Source: Odontocerum albicorne (taxonomy: Eukaryota > Arthropoda > Insecta > Trichoptera > Odontoceridae). Taken from it: a DNA stretch of 64,000 bases. Each line of letters opens with the position of its first letter. Position 1 is the stretch's first letter. The translations under genes were made by a program, and so were the position numbers. Below the pieces are notes generated by a model, which did not search any database, was not told the DNA's origin, and worked only from the letters and a program-made list of their open reading frames with translations. Location: the NCBI GenBank assembly GCA_949825065.1, contig OX463846.1, positions 9,257,366 to 9,321,365 on the forward strand, in the 5' to 3' direction. Shown in pieces: positions 9,641 to 20,374 of this stretch.

Positions 9641-9840
9641 TATGGTATTACGCTTTCGTTGTATACAGTAAAAGCTGATGGGTGGGTGTATTGTCAAGTG
9701 ACAATCTGTTCCAACCAAACAGAAATATGTTAAAGAAGGCTTAAGGGAAAATTGGATTGAACATTTTTGAAATAATAAAATCCCAGCCCTCAGGTCGGAA
9801 AACAGATATCTGACCAACTAAGCCACGGAGGTGGTCGAAT
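9641..9840 (-). mobile_element. SINE-A copy (tRNA-like head, LINE-like tail)
   Basis: Read on minus: head with an A-box-like segment CCGTGGCTTAGTTGGTCAG, a degenerate B-box area, a body with poly-T, then TGTTTGGTTGGAACAGATTG, TGACAATACACCCACC and the tail CTGTATACAACGAAAGCGTA. Confidence 0.85.
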
Positions 9841-10009
9841 ATCTATTGATCTGAGGCATATTATTCTCTGACGAACTCTTTTGTAGGAAGTATTTCTTAT
9901 ATTCTTTTAGTTCTTTTTAGTCCACAACTTCACCCAGGAACACTTTTGAAAACATCAGCACCTTTACTTTTTGTTTCAGTCCCATGGAAAAGTCCAAGAG
10001 TTTGGTTTA

Positions 10010-10240
10010 GATATATTTAAAGAAAGGAGCATTAAAATGGTATGGACATGTGGAGAGAATGAATGATGAAATAATAACTAAGCGAGTATATGATATATGT
10101 CAAAAGTGCAAGCTGTTCGTAAAAGAGGCAGACCGAGAAAAATATGACTAGATCAAACGGACCAGATTTTGAAAGAAAGTTGCGAAGTATGAATAATAGA
10201 AAATTATACATGACAGCTTTAGATGTAGTACAGTGTATGT
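10010..10240 (+). mobile_element. RTE-like family 1 fragment
   Basis: Frames encode ALKWYGHVERMND, then KRGRPRKI, then a RSMNNRKLYMT-like end, broken by frameshifts. This is the recurrent C-terminal region HVERMNxER...RGRPRK of family 1. Confidence 0.8.
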
Positions 10241-10270
10241 ATGTAGTATTCATATACAATCATAAATTTA

Positions 10271-10390
10271 CACTAACGAAAAAAACATTAACTTGCACTA
10301 ATAAAAAAAACATTAGCTTGCACTAATGAAAAAAACATTAACTTGCACTAACGAAAAAAACATTAACTTGCACTAACGAAAAAAAAACGA
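10271..10390. repeat. 25-bp tandem repeat, ~4.7 copies
   Basis: CACTAACGAAAAAAACATTA plus ACTTG, starting at 10271, 10296, 10321, 10346 and 10371. It ends in a poly-A run. Confidence 0.92.
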
Positions 10391-11038
10391 ATAGGCGCCA
10401 CATATATTTTATTATAGCAAAAGGTACGCCGACAGATCGGTGCATTGGGCTTATAAATGTTTTTTTTTTGTCTAATTCAATGTTTCAGCGAATGTACTGT
10501 AGTGGTTCGTTCTGTTTTTGTTTACCCTGAGAATGTCAAGTCGAGAATTGCACATTTTTGAGAAAGTAAACAGAAGTTTGAGAAGTGGCTGGTCAGTCTA
10601 GACAGGCCAACCGCTTGAACTCGCGGCCATTAACACTCAAGGTCAGAGCCAGGCTCCCGCCCCACCACGCCACGCCACGCCACTCTCCACTTTTGAAGCG
10701 AACAGGGCTGTCAACACAGTTTTACTTTTACCCTACATTGTATTATTGTATTATGTTCTCTAGGCCTTAGGCTTTATAAGTACACATATTTACTGCGCTG
10801 AGTAATTTTCTTTCATCCGTGACATTGAACCTTACGTCGTCGCTACTATTATTTTCACATTCAAGTGTGTTGCCACAGAAGGAGGACTACCTTTGGGCAG
10901 TTCCTTCTTCGTCAATACGTGACGTCGCGCTTATAAAAAAAAATAAAGATATCAATATTTTACTGTCGATCGCGCTGGGTGGGGGGCTTATTTTGTCCAC
11001 CTCAACCCCGTGGGTTGTGGAGGGATCGAACTTTTGAA
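10391..11038. other. Gene-free stretch with a locally GC-rich segment (10585-11035)
   Basis: Much richer in G+C than its surroundings, with CpG-bearing stretches (CCACCACGCCACGCCACG, ACGTCGTCGCTACTA, GACGTCGCGC). It could be an LTR, promoter-like or MITE remnant; no terminal repeats, primer-binding site or coding motif found. Confidence 0.3.
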
Positions 11039-11617
11039 TTATATTACGTTTTCGTTGTATACAGCAAAATCTGGTGGGCTTATTGCCATTCCTAAAAGAT
11101 GTTGAAAGGTTTCTAGTTGAAAATGAAAAACTAAACTAAACCCATTTTCTTGTTCCCTTCTAGAGTTAAAGCAGAAACCCACGGGATGGAAGAAAAACCT
11201 TGTATTATATTGTATAATACTTTTGTTGTATACAACAAAACCTAGCGGATATATTGCCATGAGGCAATCTCATTTAACTAACCAGAAAGATATTTAAGAG
11301 GCCTGAAATAAAAAAACAAACTAAAATATTTCTAATAAACATGGGTGCCAATGAGAGTCGAACTCACGATTCCCGGGTTGGAAGACAAATGTCTTGACAA
11401 TTGGTCAAGGAGGTCCTTATTGATTTATTATAGAAAATTCTTCGTATTTATACCATGTGGCTCTCTTCCAATCAACCAGAAAGATGTTTAAGAGGCTTGA
11501 AGTAAAAACCAGACTAGAACCCTTTTTTTTAAATAGGTATCAACGGGAATCGAACCAGTAACCCCAGATTTGTAGCACATGTGTTTTATCAATTAGGCCA
11601 CGCAGTCGTTTGATGCC
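11039..11617 (-). mobile_element. Cluster of three SINE-A copies, same strand
   Basis: Tails begin at ~11040 (CGTTTTCGTTGTATACAGCA), ~11216 (TTTTGTTGTATACAACAAAA) and ~11452 (CTCTTCCAATCAACCAG, tail lost). The second and third keep the tRNA-like head ending near 11419 and 11611 (reverse complement of AGTCGAACTC and AATCGAACC gives the B-box-like GAGTTCGACT and GGTTCGATT). Confidence 0.8.
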
Positions 11618-12124
11618 TAGTCTGTCATCTGACGTTTGACAGTGATAGGTAATCCTCCTCGATTGTTCGCCAGCATATAGTATGATAATACCTGTGGATG
11701 TGATGGATTATTTTCTGCAACTTGTTACACATCAGCAAGAATATAAACATTACATGCCGAATCAGAGGTTTCAATGGGAATAAGATCAAAGTTCGTTAAC
11801 AATCGGTTAATTTGTGCTTTTGCAGTATTTTAACTATTAGATTTATAAAGCATAATTGTTTGTGAAAATTTTACGTAACTTTTTAATTTAATGTTTGTGA
11901 AAATTTTATGTAGCTTTTTAAAATTTTATCTACACTAAAAATCTTCAATTCAGATTAAATAAGGCCTAATAGTAAACCATGCTGCGTATCCCATAACCGC
12001 AAAGCGCACCAACGTATTTATCATCCAAGAATTAGTGATTACCAAAATCGACACCATATAGGAAAACGATCCAAACATACTTAAAGATGCTGCCAGAAAT
12101 AATAACGAAACGTTACAGAAACTA
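11618..12124. other. Unassigned stretch with a hydrophobic open frame on minus
   Basis: The minus frame 12222-11950 encodes 90 residues with hydrophobic segments (SFCNVSLLFLAASLSMFG, YMVSILVITNSW, LVRFAVMGYAAWF) that look like membrane helices. Its upstream part runs into the LINE fragment that starts about 12125, so any genuine exon would cover only about 11950-12130. I do not recognise a family, and no strong splice pair is seen. Confidence 0.3.
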
Positions 12125-12335
12125 GTGATCACGGGGACAATTGAGGGAAAATGATCAAGAGGAAGGTCTCCTACAAAACGGGCGGAACAATAAAAGAGGA
12201 GGATCCTGTATATACGTTGCATTCAATATCGCCCAGAATTGGGAAGGATGGAAACAGGTGGTAGACCAAGTTTTAGACATAGTAGAAGACCATGACGCTC
12301 AGCATTGAGAACGCGATGAAGAAAAAGAAGTAAAC
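12125..12335 (+). mobile_element. LINE 3' end, RTE-like family 3, copy 1
   Basis: Aligns with 48060-48270: GATCAAGAGGAAGGT...CCTA, GCATTCA, GAATTGGGAAGGATGG, AGACCA, CGCTCAGCATTGAGAACGCG and a GAAGAAAAAGAAG tail. The encoded tail motif is KRSRGR...NWxGW...HSALRTR-like, with frameshifts. Confidence 0.75.
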
Positions 12336-12385
12336 CAGTCCGGAAGTCAATCCACCAGAAATAGATCCTGACATGTCAGCTTATT
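12330..12385 (-). mobile_element. SINE-B partial copy
   Basis: AAACCAGTCCGGAAGTCAAT matches the tail-side part of the copy at 12955-13035. Confidence 0.55.
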
Positions 12386-12954
12386 TAAAATTAATGTTAT
12401 TTATTGAACCATTGGCGCCGACCAGTCAGATCAACGATAGCCTTAAGTCAATTCAGAGGTGGCTTCAAGTAAAATCAATTACATTTTTAAATCAGATGAC
12501 TGATTTCTAGTTAGTAACCCTGAAGGCTAACCGCGTAGCTAATTGTTCGTATCCTCCTGGTCAAGTAAATACGCCATTGTTACTGACGATCGCGGTAATC
12601 AGTAAACAGAAATCAGTAAACAGTAATGACTAACGAGCGTGGGATTTATTCTGACGCGCGCGACGACTCATTAAATCTAGTACCAAATTGATGATGATAC
12701 GCAATCTTCGGAATCTATCATAATCGAGCATGATCATCAGCCGTCCTGTGGACGGAAGTTGCCTGTGGATATTTTGATTCATTATGTGCAAACTGTTGCA
12801 CTTCAACAAAGCAAATTTTCGATAGAAATCAAAGTTCCATGACATTGGTCTGGTTTAACATTATTCTATCTTACGTTAGACACAAATTATATAGCCATTT
12901 TTTTAATTATGCTTAATATTTTTATTTTAAAAGCAAGTTTCAAACTACAAACAT
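12386..12954. other. Gene-free stretch, nothing recognised
   Basis: Includes a short duplicated motif (AATCAGTAAACAGA / AATCAGTAAACAGT at ~12597-12625). A 71-codon minus frame (12845-12630) is rich in basic residues without a known motif. Confidence 0.5.
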
Positions 12955-13035
12955 AATATGATCTTAAACCAGTCCGGAAGTGAATTCGCCAGGAAACGAA
13001 CCTGGTGCGCTCGCTTGCTTAGTGATCAATGACAG
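12955..13035 (-). mobile_element. SINE-B copy
   Basis: On minus it reads AAGCAAGCGAGCGCACCAGG then TTCGTTTCCTGG, with a tRNA-like B-box (GGTTCGTTTCC), followed by TTCCGGACTGGTTT, the SINE-B tail. Confidence 0.65.
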
Positions 13036-13499
13036 TATCAAATAACTATTTTAAATCACGGCTGAACCTCTTCAGAATTGAATTAATTCTAAGGTTTTAA
13101 GAATATAGTATGATAATACCTTGTGAGTGTATTATTGTGTGAGTGTATAACTCTTGCTTGTGAGTGTATTATTTACAGTAAATGTAACATTAAGTCGAAT
13201 TAGATTAGATAAATTGCGCTCAAAACGTTCCAAGTCGATAATAAATTATCCTACACTTCATTTGTTGTTATTGGGAACAGAAATATACCACAAAGTTGTT
13301 TAAAAAGTGCATATAAACTTTGTGTTCATTATAATGGACGCTAGGTCTGAAGAGGTTAAGTTATATAATGTATTTTAGAGGTTGGTTATTTTTTGTATAT
13401 TAAAAGCAACATTGAAGGGTATTCGACAAAATTTAAAAAAAATATTCGTGTCGATTTCAGCATTATTGTAATTATTAAAAACTGATGTGAACTTAAAGA
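13036..13499. other. Gene-free AT-rich stretch
   Basis: Contains a local duplication of TGTGAGTGTAT(T/A)A at 13120-13170. No gene or element recognised. Confidence 0.5.
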
Positions 13500-13625
13500 T
13501 GTGTTGAGGAAGATGAATTGTTGTTTGGGTGTGTAGAACGAATGAACGAAGAAAGACTAGCAAAATAAATATTAGTGGAAGGTGGGGTAGAGGAAGACGT
13601 GGAAAAGCTTGCTTGGAAGGAAACT
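13500..13625 (+). mobile_element. RTE-like family 1 fragment
   Basis: GTAGAACGAATGAACGAAGA followed by AGACTAGCAAAATAAATA, GTGGAAGGTGGGGTAGAGGA, AGACG matches the family 1 block encoding VERMNEERL and GRxGRGR. Confidence 0.75.
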
Positions 13626-13714
13626 AAGTATTCTACCAAATACGCCACGTAGATCGTATCACAAAATCTGCTTTATCAGTGCCGTCCTCACGAAAGTTGG
13701 AATACTTATAATAA

Positions 13715-14125
13715 AATGATAATTTATATAGCGCCGTTTAGAGAACATATTCGAATCAAGGGCGCTCTAGCTCAGGAATAAAAATATTACAAAATAATTA
13801 AGTTGGGTGTAAGGATTGAAAGGTGCTAACTGCGGCTATTTGAATTGAAATAAGAGTTATGATGTATTGTTTTAAGTTTTTAAATTGAACTGTAAACCCT
13901 ACGATACAATGACAATATAAAGGACATTTTATGTAACACCGTTTAGACACTCTCTTCAAGGGCGCTCTAACTTGGGAATTGACACCATTGTTGTCAAAAG
14001 ATTATAAATATTATAAAACAAAAATTGCTTGTATGTAAGGATACGAAAATGACGACTGCGGCAATTAGATTGGGTGTTTTCCAGCATCTGTTAATGTTTA
14101 GATGCAAATGCGGGGAAGCACCGAA
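13715..14125 (+). repeat. Repeat G (GCGCCGTTTAGAG element), two copies in tandem
   Basis: The copies start near 13715 (TTATATAGCGCCGTTTAGAG) and 13920 (TTTTATGTAACACCGTTTAG). Each is followed by TCAAGGGCGCTCTA and, ~100 bp on, a TGTAAGGAT...CTGCGGC(A/T)AT motif. The family is scattered through the window on both strands; no coding capacity recognised. Confidence 0.8.
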
Positions 14126-14129
14126 TCTA

Positions 14130-14260
14130 TGATATGGCGGCCGTGGTCTAACGATTACTATTTACGCTAACCAAGCGGTGTCCCAATTTCAATTCCTGGT
14201 GGAATCAATTCCGAATTGGTTTTACTATTAGACCGTTTTACATTTCAATTAATGTTTTTT
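14130..14260 (+). mobile_element. SINE-B copy
   Basis: GGCGGCCGTGGTCTAACGAT (A-box region), TTCAATTCCTGGTGGAATC (B-box region), then CCGAATTGGTTTTACTATTA and GACCGTTTTACATT, the tail seen again at 41547-41665 and 42455-42490. Confidence 0.7.
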
Positions 14261-14289
14261 TGTAGCTTATATACTGCAAACCATAAATT

Positions 14290-14520
14290 CTTACTTATAT
14301 CGCTACAAAAAGAGAACTATATAAAACTTGGCCTAATCTTTGCCTAAAACTTAGCCTGGTTGAGCAGATTAAACCTGCGGATCGTCTTGTAACATTGATC
14401 TCCTTGCAATCGGAACTTTGGGTTTGATATGTCAAGAGAGTATGCTTGCTGAAGGTCAACAGATTACACACTATAAACCAATACACGCACAGGCGTCTTC
14501 CATCTATACAATGGCTGATA
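14290..14520 (+). repeat. Dispersed repeat shared with 42290-42450
   Basis: Shared blocks: GAGCAGATTAAACCTG / CAGCTGATTGAACCTG, CGGATCGTCTTG, TTTGGGTT(T/A)GAT, GTTTGCTGAAG-like, ACACAATAAAC-like and CACAGGCGTCTTC. Both copies lie beside SINE-B sequence and may form one longer element with it. Confidence 0.6.
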
Positions 14521-14579
14521 ATCATACTCGAATACGAAGCATAGTCTATCGAATATGTTCAAATAAAGATATTTGGTAA

Positions 14580-14720
14580 GAAAACAGCAGATAACTTACC
14601 AAGGATGACGACCTACCAACAAACTTTTGTAGATCTTCCGATATGTGATAGCAATACATTCGGCTTTAGGTGGAGTGTTGTATACAAGTATAAATGAAGT
14701 ATTCCATATAATCATAACTT
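14580..14720 (+). repeat. Repeat G, distal part
   Basis: AACTTACCAAGGATGACGAC, TTTTGTAGATCTTCCGATAT, GGCTTTAGGTGGAGTGTTGT and a CATATAATCATAA block match, in order, the reverse of 24440-24560 and 57505-57600 and the plus block at 37085-37160. Confidence 0.65.
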
Positions 14721-15164
14721 TTGATTAGTACTCTGGAACAAGGTTGTTTTTTACACCACCCAAAACATTTAGAAACAGACCATTTTACGTCATGAGACCA
14801 GCAACGGCAAAAACCCTTTAGTGACTGAGCTACCCTTGGAGTGGTGTTGCTCATTAAATGAAGCCAAGAAATAAATTGATGTAAACGATATTTTAATTGT
14901 GTAGCAAAGGGTCAGATGAGATTTAGACGGATCGAGAAATACAACGTTTAATCGGAACTCGATTGGTCTAACTCCTTTTTTCCATTCTCTTTTCCCAGAG
15001 ACCTGGAAAAATCGATTATTGAAGACCCTGGGAAAGAGATAAGTCTTTCTGAGCTGTGTCGAAGCAGAATATCAAAATACTTGGTACACATGGCGCGTGG
15101 GGAACATTGACAGTCTTGACAGGTAAATTTTGACTATAAATGTGAATAATAATAAAAATTAAAG
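14721..15164. other. Gene-free stretch, nothing recognised
   Basis: No open frame with a known motif, no tandem array. The 62-codon minus frame ending at 14666 overlaps repeat G and is unlikely to be coding. Confidence 0.45.
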
Positions 15165-15690
15165 AACAATTTATATAGCGCCGCTTGAGAGCAGGCTCTC
15201 TTTAAGGGCGCTCTAACTCGGGAATCAAGCCCACTATTATTGACATATCAAAAATATTTAAAAAAAAAACAAGTTAAGTATAACGAAAGGAAGGTAGTGG
15301 CTGCGGTCATTAGATAAAAAAAAGTCATGTATCTACATATATTTTAAAATACACATTAACACATTTAGGTGGCGTCGTGTATATTTATAGTATTCATATA
15401 AAAATATACATTTTGATAAGAAATCCCAAAAGTGTTGTCTAAGTTTCCTGAAGCTACACACGCCATGCATATATCTAAGAGTAAGAGACAGATCATTCCG
15501 CACCACGAAACCGGCTAAACTACAAAAGTCCTGTCATCGGTATAAGATCGATTTGGAATGAGCAATTTGATGAACTTAACAAAAATAGTTGTCTTCAAGT
15601 ACTTTCTAAAGCTGTACACGACACCCATATATCTAACACAATGGTAGAATGAAAGTAGGGATGGCAATATGATGGAGTAATCAAGAGATG
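15165..15690 (+). repeat. Repeat G copy with duplicated distal segment
   Basis: Starts TTTATATAGCGCCGCTTGAG, then TTTAAGGGCGCTCTAACTCG, GGAAGGTAGTGGCTGCGGTC. The distal block GTTGTCTAAGTTTCCTGAAG...CATGCATATATCTAA (15433-15480) recurs imperfectly at 15588-15640 (TGTCTTCAAGTACTTTCTAA...CCCATATATCTAAC). Confidence 0.7.
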
Positions 15691-15904
15691 AAACTAATAT
15701 AGTGCCCTTTTCAGGAAGCTTTAAACAACGCAAAGATCTCTCACACTGGAAGAAGATTGTAATGGTCACGACAATTCTTTATATCGAGGGAACCACCCAG
15801 AAGAAGAAAAGAACTTATCAGTCATACTCCAATCTGTCCAGATTAAAAGGATCACATAAGATCATATCATCTAATAAGAAGTAAGAGATTTTTAATAAAA
15901 AGTA

Positions 15905-16335
15905 TTAACAAATAAAACTTGAAACTTCTACAACGGTTAGTCAAATGCTACGTTTGGTCAGTGTTATTGCATGGAGTGGAATCATGGACCCTTAAAGTTG
16001 GTAGTATGAACCGACTGGAAGCATTCGAAATGTGGATGCACCGGAGAATGCTACGGATACCCTGGACGGATATGGTCAGCAACACAAGGGTTCTTCAAAG
16101 AGCCAGAGTTAATTGAGAGTTGCTGACTAATATTAAAATCCGAAAGGTGTCCTATTTGGGTCATGTACTTAGAGGAGCAAACTACAAATTACTGCACCTG
16201 ATCATTCAAGGCAAATAGAGGGTCGAAGAGGTGTTGGCAGGTGGCAAATCTCTTGGCTCCGCAATATACGGGATTGGACTAGTATAAGGAGCGTTGAGGA
16301 TCTTTTTCGGGCTGCCGGGGACAAAGATGCTAACT
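15905..16335 (+). mobile_element. RTE-like LINE 3' fragment, family 4
   Basis: The frame 15919-16116 reads LVKCYVWSVLLHGVESWTLK, RLEAFEMWMHRRMLRIPWTD. After a stop it continues with VSYLGHVLRG and then, in another frame, GRRGVGRWQISWLRNIRDWT. YVWSxLLxGxExW...EAFEMWxxRRxLRIPWT is the connection region of RTE-type ORF2. It is broken by at least one stop and one frameshift. Confidence 0.88.
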
Positions 16336-17224
16336 CTTAGGTGATATTCAATGTTGGGGGGACCTGACATGACACAGATGAAGATGAAGAACAAATAAAA
16401 TTGCAATGTTATCCTTTGATTTACGAGTAACTAAGGAATGTTCTTATAAGTGAAATAGAAAAAAATAAACGAATTGCATTTTATAATAATTGAGCTTAGA
16501 CTTTTGTAATGAAAAAACTAATAAATATTTATATTTACACAACGATATAATCAATTCTAAATTGTAAAATATAAACAACACATTTCTTTTAACTACGAGG
16601 ATATAAAAAGTTACTAATACTATAGTACAGTTATCGTTAGAATTTTGTAATTGATATAAACTTAAGTGTTAAATTTAATATCGTATGAAGTTATAAAAAT
16701 ACATTATGATAATAACTACCTTTGAAAATTAAATTTTATTGTGCATACTATTGGAATTATTTTTATATTTTCCTCGTATTTTTTTGTAAGAGGACAAAAG
16801 TTGATATAGAGTTGAGATATAAAAAACGGTTCTCTATTTTCTTTTTTTTTTTATTAGAGTAATTAATACAAAAGTCATAAAAATCCCCGTTAAGTTTACG
16901 ATTTCATAGAAAATTTACTGTGAGCAATAAAAGCTGTTATTCTTCGCAGCTTAAAATTACAGTTTTTTTTTCTATAAAAATATATTCGAGGAAAAAAGAA
17001 TAAGTTTTTATCAAAACGGATATTAACTTTGAAATACAAATTTCACTGGCGTGGATATATCAGGGATTGAGGTATGCTTATTAAGTATTTCAAATAAAGC
17101 TACTATATGTTTATTGCATGTTTCTATTCCTTAAATTTATATCTCAATTTCGGTATCGGACATACTCTAAATCTTTTTTTTATTCACACAATTTTTTATG
17201 TAGTTTTTTTACATACATATTATC
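16336..17224. other. AT-rich stretch without recognised features
   Basis: Very AT-rich with many poly-A/T runs. No open frame with a known motif, no tandem array seen. Confidence 0.55.
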
Positions 17225-17475
17225 ACGCCATTCCTATGCAGGAGAGAGAAAATAACGTCAGATTTTCTTATCTCAACACAAACCCTTCACCTCTTTCACA
17301 GCCATACAACCTAGTTTCCTAGTTTCGAGATATCATTCACTTGATCCAACTTTCATTGATCTTCCTCTACCACGTCTTCCACTCACATTTCAGTCTTTCT
17401 GCATTCATTTATTTCACATCTCCTAACTATCACAAAGCACTCTTCTTCATCTTACTTAATAAATCAGCCTTACAC
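17225..17475 (-). mobile_element. RTE-like family 1 fragment
   Basis: On minus: ATGAAGAAGAGTGCTTTGTG, then GTGGAAGACGTGGTAGAGGA, AGATCAATGAAAGTTGGATC, and the 3' end with the CCTGCATAGGAATGGCGTGA tail block. Confidence 0.75.
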
Positions 17476-17574
17476 AATGAACGCTTCATATTTTGTTAGT
17501 TTCAAAACAAATTGACAATAATATGTTAAAAGTATTATAGTATAAATATAAATCAATTTAAATATTAAGTAAAT

Positions 17575-17775
17575 GACGACATCCTTGGTCCAGTTGGTAA
17601 GACGTCTGTCTTCTAGCCCGGGGAGTTTGAGTTCAATTCATGTTGGTATATATTTTTATCAGGAAGAGTTTCAGTATTGCTTTAATTGTAGGCCTCTCTG
17701 ACGTGTTACTGGTAAGTGCAAGAGATTGTCACGTGATAATAATCTTGGCAAGTAGTACAGCATATAACGGAAGAA
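17575..17775 (+). mobile_element. SINE-A copy that leads into the 143-bp satellite
   Basis: Head GACGACATCCTTGGTCCAGT, TGGTAAGACGTCTGTCTTCT, B-box-like GAGTTCAATTC, body with TTTTTATCAGGAAGAG, tail GCAAGTAGTACAGCATATAA then CGGAAG. The tail motif is the one repeated in the adjoining satellite. Confidence 0.8.
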
Positions 17776-19260
17776 TAAGTTAACAAAATTCATATTTTAA
17801 TAGGATATTTCATTTTAAGCACTTGTCATTTTTAATCATGAAATTATACAAGAGCATTAGAGTAAAAAAATATTGGCTATACGCCCGCTAGGTTGTATTG
17901 TATTTAACGGATTATTAATCCAACACAATAAATATTTTTATTTACAATATTAAATTTTATGCACCTAGGATTTTTATTCATGAAATAATACAACAGCGCG
18001 AAAGAGTATAAAATAGAAGCAATACGCCCACTAGGTTGTACTGTATGCAACGGAAGAGTAATCCAACACAATAAATAGATTGATTTTCAATATTATATTT
18101 TTTTCATCTGGTATTCTTATTAATGAATAAATACAAGAGCACTTAAGACGACAAAATATTGGCAATAAGCCTACTAGGTTGCGCTGTGTTCAACGGAATA
18201 ATAATCCAACAGAATAAATAGTTAGATTTTGAATTTTTTTGCACCTGTTATTCTTATTAATGAACAAATACAAGAGCACTTAAGAAGACAAAATATTGGT
18301 AATAAGCCTGCTAGGTTGCGCTGTGTACAACGGAAGAATAATCCAACACAATAGTTTGATTTTCAATATTATATTTTTGCACCTGTTATTCTTATTAATG
18401 AACAAATACAGGAGCACTCAAGAAGACAAAATATTGATAATAAATAAGTCTTCTAGGTTGCGCTGTGTACAACGGAAGAATAATCCAAAATAATTAAATA
18501 GTTTGATTTTCAATATTATATTTTTTGCACCTGTTATTCTTATTAATGAACAAATACAGGAGCACTCAAGAAGACAAAATATTGGCAATAAGCCTGCTAG
18601 GTTACGCTGTGTACAACAGAAAAATAATCCAACACAATAAATAGTTTGATTTTCAACATTATATTTTTTGCACTTGTTATTCTTATTAATGAACAAATTG
18701 GAGAGCACTTAAGAAAGCAAAATATTGGTAATAAATAATCCTTCTAGGTTGCGCTGGGTACATGGAAAAATAATCCAAAATAATTAAATAGTTTGATTTT
18801 CAATATAACATTTTTTGCACCTGTTATTCTTATTAATGAACAAATTCAAGAACACTTAAAAAGACAAAATATTGGTAATAAGCCTGCTAGGTTACGCTGT
18901 GTACAACGGAAGAATAATCCAACATAATTGAATAGTTTGATTTTCAATATTATATTTTATGCACCTGTTATTCTTATTAATGAACAAATACAAGAGCACT
19001 AGAAGACAAAAAATTGGTAATAAGCCTGCTAGGTTGCGCTGCGTACAACGGAAGAATAACCCAACACAATAAATAGTCTAATTTTCAGTATTTCATATTA
19101 CACATCTGTTATTCTTATCGTTCAAATACAAGAATGCTAAAGAGTAAATAAATATTAGCAATAATCCTGCTAACTTATACTCTATACAACGGAAAAGTTA
19201 TCCAACACAATAAATATTTTCATGTACGATATTTCATTAAACGAACCTGTTATTATATTT
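17776..19260 (+). repeat. ~143-bp satellite built on the SINE-A tail, 10 units
   Basis: GCTAGGTTG-type motifs at 17887, 18030, 18173, 18310, 18452, 18596, 18743, 18886, 19028 and 19169 (spacing 137-147). A unit has SINE-A tail sequence (AATAAGCCTGCTAGGTTGCG, CTGTGTACAACGGAAGAATA) plus ~95 bp of other DNA (TTGCACCTGTTATTCTTATT, AATGAACAAATACAAGAGCA). The edge units (17887, 19169) are the most diverged. Open frames here are incidental. Confidence 0.95.
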
Positions 19261-19372
19261 ACTACATGTGAAAAATAAAACAAAAACACCTAAGGAGTAA
19301 AAAAAATGGATTTTTTTAATCAAAGTTTAACTTTCCACTGTAATCAAGTATTTAGGTTACAAGTATTATATA

Positions 19373-19593
19373 CTATAGTTCAGAAAATGTAGGATGAATC
19401 CTGTGACAGCTCACAAATTTGCTCCAATACAACCTTGTTACGATGTTCAGTAATTTTAATTATTTTATCAACTTTAATATAAGCCTCAATTCTAATAAAT
19501 AGCAAGTTATTTATGTAAATACATTACATAAGGTTGCATTGGGGCAAATTTGTGAGCTGCCACAGGACTCATCCTAGAATTTCCGAGCTATAG
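19373..19593. mobile_element. Short inverted-repeat MITE (TA flanks), family of 498-1064
   Basis: 221 bp, TA at 19371-19372 and 19594-19595. Arms of ~65 nt: CTATAGTTCAGAAAATGTAG, GATGAATCCTGTGACAGCTC, ACAAATTTGCTCCAATACAA against their inverse at 19530-19593. The central part carries AAGCCTCAATTCTAATAAAT, also found reversed in the ACE-intron copy. Confidence 0.9.
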
Positions 19594-19595
19594 TA

Positions 19596-20374
19596 TAATA
19601 TTAAGTTGATTATAGTAATTCACACACGATTTAAAATACAATCTGTTTTTCCATAAAAAATCACAAACAATGTAAACTAACAACGATTGGTAAAAAACAC
19701 AAATTGCTCATAATATTTAGATACGACATATTATCGTGTTTCCAAGATAACTAACTAAATGTTATTTTATTTTTAGCCAACAAGTGCCGGAAACAATAAT
19801 TCGTTTGAAACAGCATGAGCAGTAAATAATGGAACCATTAACTCTAAAATACTTATTACATTTATACACTTTAGATTTAGAAACGAGTTTTAAGATAACA
19901 AGTTTTATACAATAAATAATACGTACTTGCAGCAATAGTGGTCTCCCAACACACACTGATGCTACTAAACCAAATCGCGAGCTTTTAATGTATTCATATG
20001 AACCAAAACTTCAGGGGCATGAGAAGTGTGCAATATTTACTGCATTTTTTTAAATTATGCATTAAAAAAGGTCACAGGCGAACAATAAAAAAGTCATTTT
20101 TTATTAATTAATAAAAATAAAAACGTAATTTTTAAAACAAATTTTGATAAACATAGTTATATTTGAGAAATGTCAAAAATTTTATCACGTTTTTTTTGGT
20201 TATTTTTAAAAAAATGAATTTAAGTTCTTTCTTGTTTTTCTTTGCTGTTTATCCATCCAGAATGTTTTTAGGCATTATACAACCATATATTTATTATGTA
20301 CGCAAAACAAATAAAACATTAAAATTTTTAAAACTTATGAATAATAATCAAGATGAGGAATTATGTTACTTACT
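19596..20374. other. AT-rich stretch without recognised features
   Basis: Long poly-A/T runs. The 105-codon plus frame from 20163 is low-complexity and has no domain signature; its end lies in the mariner terminal repeat. Confidence 0.5.
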
